DNA from: Catonia carolina
Lineage: Eukaryota; Arthropoda; Insecta; Hemiptera; Achilidae
Assembly: GCA_035578175.1 (NCBI GenBank)
Contig: JAQMRL010000014.1
Coordinates: 13,592,274-13,656,273, forward strand
Direction of reading: 5' to 3'
DNA: 64,000 nucleotides
The notes below the pieces were generated by a model. That model saw only the letters and a program-made list of their open reading frames with translations. It ran no database searches and was not told the DNA's origin. Made by a program: the position numbers and the translations under genes. This document shows, in pieces, positions 11,475 to 21,662 of this stretch (position 1 is the stretch's first letter; each line of letters opens with the position of its first letter).

Positions 11475-11521
11475 CCTGATATCTGCCGCCGGGAGCACAT
11501 GTCCCCCTAGTTCCGACACTG
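11475..11521 (-). repeat. hAT-like terminal fragment
   Basis: On the minus strand it reads CAGTGTCGGAACTAGGGGGA and then a GC-rich run, like the ends of hAT transposons that begin CAGTGGCG. No partner end was found. Confidence 0.35.
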
Positions 11522-11699
11522 CTCTAAAGTTTTAGCCCCTATAAAATTTTGCAGCCCAAGGCCCTATGCTTAAATGTATCATTGGTCCTTGGATGGTTAC
11601 TTTTCCATCATTTTTCAAAATTTCTGCAGTAATTTATTTTATTCGTACTTTTATATTATATAATATAAAAGAATAAATTTATACTTTGAAATGGTTATA

Positions 11700-12590
11700 G
11701 GTGATTTATTACTGGATGTCTATTAAAAAATAAAAATAAAATAAAAAATAAAACAGCTGATAATAGAATATATCCGTAGATAAGGATCGTGATAGTTGTT
11801 AGAGGAGGGCAGGGTAAGGTGGGACATAGTTAATCTCTCCTGAACGACTCGAATAAAAAGGGGGCGTGGCTGAAACGGAATAAGGCAACCCGAGTTTAGA
11901 AGGCTCGTGATGTGATTCACGTGAAGGGTATGATTAACTATATTTGAACACATACCGATCCACGAGGTTAACAATGAAAGATAAAGATAGAAATACCGTT
12001 CATATATGAAATAAAAAGAGATAGATATATGGTAAATCTTGTCCCGAGTATTGCTCTATGGATGGGATTTTTTTAACCTCTTTGCTTTCTTGTTGTTCTT
12101 CTTTTTACTTCTTTGTACCGGTACGGTCACTTCGGAATTGCATCGACTCATGTAGCTGCTTGTTGATGCTCAAAACAAGATTGATGCCTAGAGCAACTTG
12201 ATCATATTTTCATAGTCATTACAAATTATCATTATCATCATCATCAAAAACATTATTGAACATACTAAACTAAACTTGTATCAAGAAGGCCGTGGATATA
12301 ATCTGATTATTGTTTTATACATGATTATTTTTTTGTCAAAATTCCTAACATTTCTGAATAAATAATATTAAAAAATGTTAAAATGTTAAATTGTTTGTAC
12401 CCTCCGGACCAGATTGTTAAGTAATATCGAATGAGTAAATAATTCTGTATGGTGACCGTATACAGTAAATAACATTTTGGATGCTTCGTACAATATTGAA
12501 CTAAGTAGTTCCACAGAGAAGCAGTTATAACCAAGATGTCCTTCGTCCTTTGGAGCTCCAATTTGTACAATCATTCTCTCTTTATGATTA
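11700..12590. other. Spacer, nothing recognised
   Basis: Only short ORFs without recognisable similarity and no repeat family identified. Confidence 0.35.
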
Positions 12591-12594
12591 ATTT

Positions 12595-13496
12595 TTTTTC
12601 ATCCCTAATGTGTGTACATAGCAGTCTGTTCAACGCAGAACAATAAGCAACCCCATGACCCAATGAGATGAGGATGATGTGTATGTCGTGTAAATTAGGT
12701 GTAGTATTGTACAGACTCAGGTCGACCATTCCTGAGAAAGTATAGTTAATTGAACCCCAACCATCAAAGTACACCGGTAACCACTCTAGTATTCAAATCC
12801 GTATAAATGTAACTAGGATCCGTAACCTTTACTAGGATTTGAACCATCAGATCCTTCCTTCTTTACGGTGCACCAGTTAGGTGGCCCGTCCTCTCCTCCA
12901 TCAACAAAAGAAAACTCTCCTCCCTTCACAACCGCATAGTAACACAAATTTCCAACCTCCACTACCTCATCAATAATAAAACCGTCCACGACTACGTCCT
13001 CGCCCCCACCCAGGAGAAGTTCATACACCCAACTTCAAGAGTCCTTCACGACGCCGGTCAACGCTCTGTACAGCCAGCTGTCAGAGCAATCTACACGTCA
13101 CCTCGCCCGCTACAAGTAAAGATTAAACAGCCATTCCACGATTTCCTATAGACTCCCTTTAAACATCCCTATAAATATTTCCTACTAGTAAAGAACACTC
13201 CCAACTAGAAAAGCTTCCCTTTTCAAGGCAATGTTCTCGCTGTTATCCCGATTTTCATCTTTTCCCCCAATTAATCATCTGTAATTCCAAATAAAGAAAA
13301 ATTCCAAAAAAGTTCCTTTCATTCAATTCTCCGAACGACAAGGTAGCCTAGCTATGACGTCGTCATCCCGAGCGCAAGCTCACTTCTTTCAGGGCTCGGA
13401 CTTGGATTTGAACCAGGAACCTTCGTCTCTGAAAATCAGCTGTTAAACACCTGCCTCACGGCGATGACTTTACCTCTAGACCAACCCGATGGGTTA
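12595..13496 (-). repeat. SINE-A copy split by a 557-bp insertion
   Basis: The SINE body lies at 12595-12846 and its head at 13404-13496. The GGATTTGAACCA segment (B box, inverted) is present on both sides of the insertion, at 12835-12846 and 13404-13415, giving a 12-bp direct repeat. The A box region lies near 13480-13490 (TCTAGACCAACCC). Confidence 0.75.
12847..13403. mobile_element. Unclassified 557-bp insertion inside SINE-A
   Basis: Bounded by a 12-bp direct repeat, GGATTTGAACCA. It is clearly more GC- and C-rich on the plus strand than its neighbours, with an AATAAA near 13290. It has no TG...CA ends, terminal inverted repeats or poly-A run. The origin is unknown; it may be a non-coding retro-insertion. 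Confidence 0.5.
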
Positions 13497-13559
13497 TGAT
13501 CAACTACTGTAAATTATTTGTATTTCCATACATAACAGTTTGACTATAACAGACATTTG

Positions 13560-13872
13560 ACCATAACAGACCATTTAACAGGTGGAGTGTTAAATTTTTT
13601 GGTTTCGATCTTCTAGTTTTAGGGCTAAAAAAATAGTTCTGTTTCTTATCATATGGTCAGCCAATTATATGACTGAAGCATTTAAGAACAGAAGAGGTAC
13701 AGGTGTAAAAGACATTAGTAAGGGTTATCTCCTCTGAAAGTAATTAATTTCATTAAACAGGCCTGCCAATGGTTTGAATGAAGTGAAAGTGTCATTTTCA
13801 GGACGGAAATTAGATGCTTTTCAGAGGGCTTGGCATACTGATAAGCATGCTTTTCCACTCAGTGACGAAGGA
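13560..13872 (+). repeat. R400 copy, 3'-truncated
   Basis: R400 sequence from CCATTTAACAGGTGGAGTG to CACTCAGTGACGAAGG, where it is joined to an H1 fragment. Confidence 0.7.
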
Positions 13873-14115
13873 CATTTTGATGAAAATGTTCGTTTCATGT
13901 TCGGTAGTAGTATACCTAACTTAAGTTTCAAGTTACAAGTTCGTAAAATGTTCCGTTTTTGAGATTTTGTTTACACGCACACAGACCGATCGCTAAAAAC
14001 ATATTTTAGGTTCAGGGGTCTGAAAACGTGTAGATCCGGTGAAAACTCGATTTCAAAAAATCGACATGAAAACAATAATTTCCTTCCTATATATTCATAT
14101 AGGCAAGAGAAAGTA
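13873..14115 (-). repeat. H1 fragment
   Basis: It runs from GATGAAAATGTTCGT to CATATAGGCAAGAGAAAGT. It is the last ~245 bp of an inverted copy and includes the remnant tract ACACGCACACAG. Confidence 0.7.
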
Positions 14116-14165
14116 AGACAGAAAATCGAAATTTCAGTCAAAAATATCATACAATCTCGTGTTCC

Positions 14166-14312
14166 ATACCTCTCAGGAATTGTCGGCCTGGAACTGTACA
14201 AGACTAAACCTTATTTATACGTCACACATTATCATCCTCATCACATTGGGTCATGGGGTTGCTTATTGTTGTAAATTAAACCGATTGCAACGTACACACA
14301 TTAGGAATTAAA
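14166..14312 (+). repeat. SINE-A copy, 5'-truncated
   Basis: It matches the SINE-A body from CTCTCAGGAATTGTCGGCCT to the 3' end ACACACATTAGG. Confidence 0.65.
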
Positions 14313-14870
14313 ATAAATTATCCATCAGAAAGGCTTTGTTGTTTATTTTAGTAATTCAGTAGTTAAGATGGAAAACCACAGATGTTTATAATAACTAGGT
14401 GTTTAGCGCAGGTGCAATAGTTGGTAACGAATAAAGAAATAAGAATACTACAAGAAAATTGACTTGCTTAAAAATGTATCCTGTCAAAATTCAATTAACT
14501 AGACATGAAAATTATCATGTCGAAAGCAACAATATAAATACATTATTAAATTAGGGAAAGGACTTGAGAGCATCTTTCATCTTGCAAGGCCTATTATTAT
14601 AACTCATTACGTCACATTATACGTCATTATTATGAGTCCATTACCATTAATATTATTGATTTAACTGCCCATCCGCGTACCTCAATTAACTGTCACTTTT
14701 TATTTTTCATATTTTTTATTATACCTACTCTAAAAACCTAATTCATTTTTACCTTTTTACTGCTCAATAAATACGGTAAAAAGTTTGTGAAAAATGTTTA
14801 GGTTTGTAACTCATTTTTATTGACATAAAATACCTTTAAAATTTGTTTCGCTTTACATTCATAAATATTA
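14313..14870. other. AT-rich spacer, nothing recognised
   Basis: No coding frame or repeat family recognised. Confidence 0.35.
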
Positions 14871-14876
14871 ACTTTT

Positions 14877-15014
14877 TACTTTCGCTTGCCTAAATGAAGA
14901 TAGGCCTGAAGGAAAGAAAGTATTGTTTTTATGTTGATTTTTCAAAATTGAGTTTACACCGGACCTAAACGTTTTCAGACCCCCTGAACCCAAAAAACAT
15001 GTTTTTAGCGACTG

Positions 15015-15045
<31 letters not shown>

Positions 15046-15478
15046 TGAGTGTGTGTGTGTGTGTGATGTAAAAAAAAATATCTTAAGAAGAAAACATTGT
15101 ATCAAGTTAAAACGTGAAACTTAAGTTAGGTACTATTACCGGACCCGACACAAACATTTTCATCAAAATCGGTCAACCGAAAAAAGTAGTATATATTATT
15201 CGTGTCATTTTTCACTTTTTTTAGTTTGTCTCAAAAACGGCTCCAACCATGTTATTGTAAATTGCCTCATTTACTACATTTTATTACTCCCTATAAGTTA
15301 GGGTAGGCACCATGTCTGCTGAAATTCTTGGGGTGGTTGTTTTCTAATAAAAATTGTTTTTTAAGATTGCGACTTTAATATGCATTTTACCGCAAAAATG
15401 TATAAATAAAAGTTGTAAAGAATTAAAAATCCTTCAACTTTCATTTCAAACATTGTTTTTGTTTAGCGGTAATTAGCG
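14877..15478 (+). mobile_element. H1 element, 3'-truncated
   Basis: It starts ACTTTCGCTTGCCTAAATG, has an expanded (TG)n tract at 15016-15064, and stops after TTTAGCGGTAATTAGCG. Confidence 0.75.
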
Positions 15479-15831
15479 TAAAACACGAAACTTAAATGCT
15501 TTTATAATGATGCGAAAAACTGGAAATACAGATCTGTGGTAAAATACTCCAGCACAGATATTGTGTCACCGGACACACTATTTTTTTTTATTATGCTATT
15601 AGTTGTTAAATTATTTGTTACATAATTAAAAATAATAATAATAGTAATTGTTTAATTTAATATGCAATGTTTTGAATTTATCACAATATTATTGAACAAA
15701 TGCAGTCAAAATGAAATCCAACATTGGAAATGCTTAGGATTGTCACAATGACACCGTCTTTGAACTCATTTTTTAAGGAATAATAATATGTAGATTTTGA
15801 AAATGTATAGGCCTATACAATTTTTTTAAAA

Positions 15832-16743
15832 TCTGGTGAGAAAACTCACATAACGTTCTCTTGCCAATGTAAATAATTAACAATGTAACCTAACATTAGT
15901 AATAAACATTAGAAATAAACAAAAAACTTACCTCAAAAATACATAACCTTCTTTTAATCATGAGTGAAAGACGCCAAATTAAAATCAACAGTTTGGCTTG
16001 AAAATACGGTAAATCACTCTTTCACGCTAAACTAAGCTCTGTAGATAAAATATTTCAAATAAAAGTTGTAGATCTTTTAATTCCATATAAATTTTATTTA
16101 ATACACTTTTGTCGTAAAATCCATACTAAGGCTGAAATCTTAAAATATCAATTTTTTACACATTTTCATGAGAAAAAACAGAAAATACTAATTACCGCTA
16201 AACTAAGCGTTACCCAAAAAATGTTTGAAATTAAAGCTGTAAGATTTTATATTCTTTACAACTTTTTTATTACATTTTTGCGCTAAAATGCATAAGTCGC
16301 AATCCTAAAAAAACAATTTTTTTACGAGAAAACAACCACTCCAAGAATTTCAACAAACATGGCGCCTACCCTATCTTGTAAAGCATAAAACATTTAGTAA
16401 ATGAGGCGATTTTATAAAAAAAAAAAAATCGTAGGAGCCGTTTTGAGAAAATCGCAAAAAAGTGAAAAATTAAATGAATAAACTTCCACTTCCACTTGAC
16501 CGATTTTGATGAAAATGTTCGTGTTGGGTCCTCTATCTGTACCGAACTTTAGTTTCAAGTTTCAAGTTCTTACGATGTTCCGTTCTTGAGGTATTTTGTT
16601 TACACACACACAGACCAATTGCTAAAAAATATTTCTAGGTTCAGGGAGTCTGAAAAGTGTAGAAACGGTGAAAACTCGATTTCGAAAAATCGACATGAAA
16701 ACAATATTTTCCTTCCTATATATTCATATAGGCAAGAGAAAGT
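15832..16743 (-). mobile_element. H1 element, near full length
   Basis: From TCTGGTGAGAAAACTCAC to CATATAGGCAAGAGAAAGT, with both subterminal inverted repeats and a short CA tract. Confidence 0.8.
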
Positions 16744-16789
16744 AAAACAGAAAACCGAAATTTTCAGTCAAAACTATCATACAATCTCG

Positions 16790-16895
16790 TCCTAACCATA
16801 CTCTCTCAGGAAACGTCGGCCTGGAACTGCACAAGACTACAGCATATTGATACGTAATATTGCCTAAATTTTCATATAGGTAAGAGAAAGTAAAA
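16790..16895. repeat. Short SINE-A and H1 fragments
   Basis: A SINE-A piece (CCATACTCTCTCAGGAAACG, then CCTGGAACTGC) lies at 16794-16855. An H1 end (TTCATATAGGTAAGAGAAAG) follows at 16870-16893. Confidence 0.55.
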
Positions 16896-17197
16896 AACAC
16901 AACTAAAATGGTAGTATTGCAGTCAAGTACCAGTAGATGACTACAACTGTACAATGTAGAACACCGCTAAGGCACGTATAGGGGTGTTACGCGCGCGTGC
17001 GTGTGTGAGAAAGGGTCGGTTTATGATCTAGGAGCCACGCAGCTGTGGACACATTATAGGTAAATGTTTTGACTGGATGAGTGAATTTAATTTTTAGATT
17101 ATAAAGATATATCTAACTTTGAAAATGATGACGTACCTATTAATATTACATACATAATAATTAGAAAAATAATAAATTCTGTTATGTTTTATTGCAG

Positions 17198-17332
17198 AGT
17201 TTGCAGTCGGCAGCTAGAAGGGCGGGGACAAGTTGCGCCAACTGCAAAACCACCACAACCACACTTTGGAGGAGAAACCAAAACGGCGAGCCAGTCTGCA
17301 ATGCCTGCGGCTTATATTACAAACTGCACAAT
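17198..17332 (+). CDS. pnr: GATA factor, C-terminal zinc-finger exon (pannier-like)
   Basis: An internal coding exon of a GATA transcription factor, a nuclear protein that binds WGATAR DNA sites. The acceptor is TTTTATTGCAG (ends 17197) and the donor GTAAGT (from 17333); both edges are in phase 0 and give 45 codons. The peptide starts [20 protein letters not shown] and contains C-X2-C-X17-C-X2-C (CANC at residues 13-16, CNAC at 34-37), with LWRRN and CGLYYKLHN. The [11 protein letters not shown] and YYKLHN signatures fit insect pannier, the GATA-4/5/6 orthologue acting in dorsal patterning, heart and bristle formation. The N-finger exon is not in the window and should lie to the left. The frame stays open a short way past each splice site but loses similarity there. 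The symbol is assigned from remembered family motifs; another insect GATA paralogue is less likely. Confidence 0.9.
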
Positions 17333-17434
17333 GTAAGTTACTGTATTATTACTACAATATTACTATTACTTCAGTAGGGGTTACGCCCCCTTGATCGATT
17401 CACTTATTTTACACACTTCAACCTAAATATAAAA

Positions 17435-17490
17435 ATCTGGTGTGAAACATTCACATGACTTTCACTTGCCAATGCAAACGATCTATTGTA
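17435..17490 (-). repeat. H1 end fragment
   Basis: TCTGGTGTGAAACATTCACA and about 30 bp more of the inverted 3' end, about 100 bp into the GATA intron. Confidence 0.6.
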
Positions 17491-17840
17491 AAGCATGTTT
17501 TTTGTGCAGGCTAATTTTCAAAACTACTAAACGGATTTTCATGAAATCTTTGCAGTATTTTTTTATTTACATTGACAGCAGTATTTTATTTAAAATTTTC
17601 AAAAATTATAACCCTAAGGGTCATAATGAAGATTTTCATAAATGTGTGTGTGTATACATGTGAGTACGTATTGCTGTTGAAGTAGATGAAGAGGTTTGAT
17701 GGTGGTGAGAGACGTACTCGGGGGAAACCATAAAAAACGTTGTTGTGTGTGTGTGTGCTGGTGTGTATTATGTGTGTGTACGTTGGATAATACAGTAGAT
17801 CTAGCAGCTACACAATTTCTGTTGCATATTTATTTTTAAT

Positions 17841-18155
17841 CCACCGGGTTGGTCTAGAGGTAAAGTCGTCGCCAAAATCAGCTGGTTAACAGCTGATTTT
17901 TGGAAACGAAGATCCCTGGTTCAAATCCTAGTAAAGGTAGTTACTTTTATACGGATTTGAATACTAGACAGTGGCTGCCGGTGTACTTTGATGGTTGGGG
18001 TTCAATTAACCATACTCTCTCAGGAGTGGTCGACCTGGGTCAGTACAAGACTACACCTCATTTACACGTCATACACATCATTCTCATCTCATTGGGTCAT
18101 GGGATTGCTTATTGTTCTCAATTGAACAGATTGCAACTACACATATTAGGATTAA
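17841..18155 (+). repeat. SINE-A, near full length
   Basis: It begins CCACCGGGTTGGTCTAGAGG (A box TGGTCTAGAGG). The B box is GGTTCAAATCC, and the A-B interval includes a CAGCTGGTTAACAGCTG near-palindrome. The body ends near CTACACATATTAGG. It is a Pol III-type tRNA-derived element, not a functional tRNA: the cloverleaf is not preserved. Confidence 0.8.
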
Positions 18156-18216
18156 AAAAGAAAAATTATTTTTTTAAATTTATTACACGTTTCGCATGCG
18201 AAGCCGCGCGGGTACG

Positions 18217-18872
18217 CTAGTTAACTATATAACCTAACATTAGTAATAAAATATTAGAAATAAACAAAAAACAACCTCAACAACATAATCTTATTTTAAT
18301 CATGAGTGAATGATGCACAATGAAAATCAACCTCTTTTCGGTAAAAATACAGACAATCACTCTTTCACGCTTTCAGATAATATAGGCTATGTACTTTTTT
18401 GTTGTAAAATGCATACTAAGGCTAAAATCTTTAAAAATCGTTTTTTTTACAGATTTTCATGATTAAGAAACAGAAAATCACTAATTACCGCTAAACTAAG
18501 CGTTATACGAAAAAAATGTTGGAATAAAGGTTGTAGGTTTTTACATTTTCTACTTTTTTTATTACACTCCGTCGTAAAATGCATATTAAGGCTGCAATCT
18601 TAAAAAACTATGTTTTTCTGCGAGAGAAGAGCCTCCTCAAGAATTTCAGCAGACATTGCACCTACCAATCATGTAGAGCAAAAAAAATTTAGTAAATAAG
18701 GCGATTTTTAAAAAAAAATTGTAGGAGCCGTTTTTGAGAATATCGCAAAAAAGGAAAAATGACACGAATAAACTACTACATCCGTTTGACCGAATTTGAT
18801 GAAAATGTTCGTGTCGATTCTTCTAGTGGTACTTAATTTTAGTTTTAAGTTTCAATTTCACACTATGTTCCG
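18217..18872 (-). mobile_element. H1 element, truncated at both ends
   Basis: Matches H1 from CCTAACATTAGTAATAAAAT to the TATGTTCCG region. It lacks the microsatellite and both termini. Confidence 0.7.
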
Positions 18873-19262
18873 TATGATATACCCTCATGACGTAACCCTC
18901 ATTTTTGGCTATTACTAATTATACCAAGTTTGTGAATAATTTAACGTATGGTTTTTTCCGTGTATTCGGGCCACAAATAATGGTTTTTATTGTTATTTAT
19001 TTCAACTTTTTTATTAATTAGTTCAAAGTGATTAAATGCTTAACAGTGTTATGTGTTTAGTGACTTTCTGAATAAGTTAAAGTGTACGTTTTTCTCGTGT
19101 ATTTGGGCTACGAATAATGGTTTTTTTTGTATTTATATGTAAACGTCTGTAAGAGAAGGGATGTTATCTTCACCCAGGTAAAAAGTGTGGTTATAATTAT
19201 TTCGTACTGAGAATTTAATGCTGAAAACTTTACTTTTTTTATCGTTGTTCGTAAAAAAATTA

Positions 19263-19410
19263 TTTTGCGTCTTTCACTTATGATTAAAATTGGGTTATGT
19301 TTATTGAGGTTAGTTTGTTTATTTCTAATGTTTTATTACTAATGATAGTTTATATTGTAAATTATTTGCATTGGCAAGAGAAAGTTGTGCGAGTGTTTCA
19401 CACCAGATTT
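19263..19410 (+). repeat. H1 3'-end fragment
   Basis: The last ~150 bp of the family, with GGCAAGAGAAAGTTGTGCGA and the terminal hairpin. Confidence 0.65.
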
Positions 19411-19775
19411 TTATATTTATATAACAGCGAATAAAAGATGTATAAATTATATATTGTCATAATTTTTAATTTCTTGAAAAGGGGTTTACAATGCTCACGC
19501 GAAGGTTTGTTAAGTATTATTCTTACTGTTTTTTTGAGCCAACAAAATTATGTAAACTAAAGAGGTATGACCCCATAAATGAATGCCATAGACTTTGGAA
19601 AAGTAAAAATAAATCGACAACAGTATGTTTAGAGGGAACTAAGGTCTGAATTTTTGGAGGATGGAAAGCACTCATGATAAATTTCCGCAAATACTCGGTA
19701 CATACCACTTCCAGCTCAAATCAGAGTGTAAAATGAAGCCCTAAAAAATTTACCATTGTATTACGACTGACGAAA

Positions 19776-19910
19776 TCCTTAAGGGAGTAGTTTTTTGCAT
19801 TTATTTGAAGTTTAAATTTTTTGAATTACAGCATGTGTGTTTAATTTATTTAAAGTCTACGTTGGCAAAAAGTTTTAAAAACATCTGTTTTAAATATATA
19901 CATGTTTTGC
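19776..19910 (+). repeat. Fragment of the TTAA-type element found at 50281
   Basis: TTAAGGGAGTAG followed by TTTTTTGCATTTATTTGAAG matches the start of the 50281-50986 element for over 100 bp, with an internal deletion of about 30 bp. Confidence 0.6.
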
Positions 19911-19997
19911 CGTCATAGCTACAGTTACATTCTAATAAAACTAATTATGAATCATAATTATGAAATAATTATATCAATTTTGTTTTTTAATAGATTA

Positions 19998-20172
19998 TTA
20001 CACATGCGCGCGCGCTCACACAAACACACACACGTTAGCTAAAAACAAGATTTTTGTCTGAGGGCCTGAAAACATGTAGGGCTACATCCGGTGAAAACTC
20101 GATTTCGAAAAATCGACATGAAAACAACACTTTTGTTCCCTATTTTATATTCGTATAGGGCAATAGAATTTA
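19998..20172 (-). repeat. H1 end fragment with (CA/CG) tract
   Basis: Starts in the CACATGCGCGCGCGCTC tract and ends at a mutated H1 terminus (TATAGGGCAATAGAATTT). Confidence 0.6.
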
Positions 20173-20310
20173 AAAATTCGAGTTCGGAATATTCGAGTTA
20201 TAGATGTCAATTTTCATGTAAATTTACGAGTAAATAGTAAGGAAACCAAATTTCATTTAAAATATAGAAAATTCAAGTTATAAACGTTCAACTAACGATA
20301 TTTATTCTTT

Positions 20311-20745
20311 TTTTCATCAGTCTCTCGACTGGTTTTATGCAGTTCTCCAAGATATTTTTCTCGCGCCAGTTGGTCCATATTGAAATAACTACAACACTAT
20401 ACATATTTTATAATTTACTTTAAATATTCTAACCCCTACAATTTACTCCCTCAATATTACCCTCCATTATTGATAGCCCAATACCTGGATCTCTTAAGAT
20501 ATGCCCCGTTAATCTATCCCTTCTTCTGGTAAGATGTTTTCATTATACTTCTTTCATCCACTCGTCCAAGGATGTGTAAATTATTTATTTTATCCTCACA
20601 ACTAATCTTTAACATTTTCCTATAACAACACATTTCAAAAGTTTATATCTTCTTCCTTCTACATCCCCTATCGCCCACGTTTCACTCCATTATAATACTA
20701 TACTCCAAACTGTTTTAAGAATTATTTGTTTAGCTTATGAAACAA
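20311..20745 (-). pseudogene. RTE-like LINE ORF2 C-terminal fragment
   Basis: On the minus strand this is the same ORF2 tail as at 48845 and 52030: a Y/W-rich reverse-transcriptase thumb region, then the GRRDRL.GHILRHPGIG-like segment and a terminal SNQS-like end at TCATCAGTCTCTCGACTGG. It is the most diverged of the four copies, with multiple frameshifts. Confidence 0.6.
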
Positions 20746-20769
20746 AAATCCACTCCACAAAAATCAAAA

Positions 20770-21270
20770 GGACAGTAGGAAATAAAAAAGGCAACAATAG
20801 TTAAGAGAAAAAAACAAGATACAATAGTCAAGAAATAAAAAATAAACGTAAGGGTAATTTAAGAAGAATTACGGCAAAGGGGATGTGAATAGAGGGCGGG
20901 TTAAGTACGGCACTTGTAGAAAATCAATGGCCAAAAATCTCCTCCTTCTTTAAACTAAACCATAAACGGAAGATTAAAAGACAATGGACGAACTTACAGT
21001 GAATAGTTTTGTTGTTTGGAAGTCATCGAGAAGCAAGTCATGGGGTGTTAATCGCAAACAATACGATATCGTCAACAAAAGAGCGGCAGACTAATTGTCG
21101 ATGGTCAATCTTTTAACTATTTCAAACTAAACGAAGTTTTATTTGAACGAGCGCTCTTTATTGTCGTCTCTACTCCCTATAATACAGATTCACTTTTTAT
21201 TGTTTATCCAAAGTATTCAACAAAAACTATATTCAACTATTATTCAACTAGTTTTCAAAAAACAATAACA
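20770..21270. other. Spacer, nothing recognised
   Basis: No repeat family or coding frame identified. It ends at an H1 copy. Confidence 0.35.
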
Positions 21271-21355
21271 AAAATCTGGTGTGAAACAGTCGCACGACTT
21301 TCTCTTGCAAATGCAGATAATGAACAATATAACCTAAAATTAGCAATAAAACATT

Positions 21356-21392
<37 letters not shown>

Positions 21393-21662
21393 AATAATTA
21401 CTATACACAATCAGTAAGAAGTTACTATAAGTGAATAACATAATACAAAATAACATGAAGGAGAGGGCTTCCATTAAAGCCCTTCCATAAAACAAAGCAA
21501 CTAAAAATACATTGTATACAATTTAACTATTTTTTCCATTCTTAATTAATTGTTTTTAAGAGTCATAAAACATTTAACCTGTTAGTTATTTATGTAAATT
21601 ATTTTTTAATTTTTTGTTTAATTATTTTAGTGTGTTATTTTCTTTATTTAGTTTTTGTCTCT

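Noticed and set aside
17192..17377. The zinc-finger open frame taken as a complete small protein
   Set aside because: It has no ATG start, and its homology is bounded exactly by an acceptor at 17197 and a donor at 17333, so it is an internal exon.
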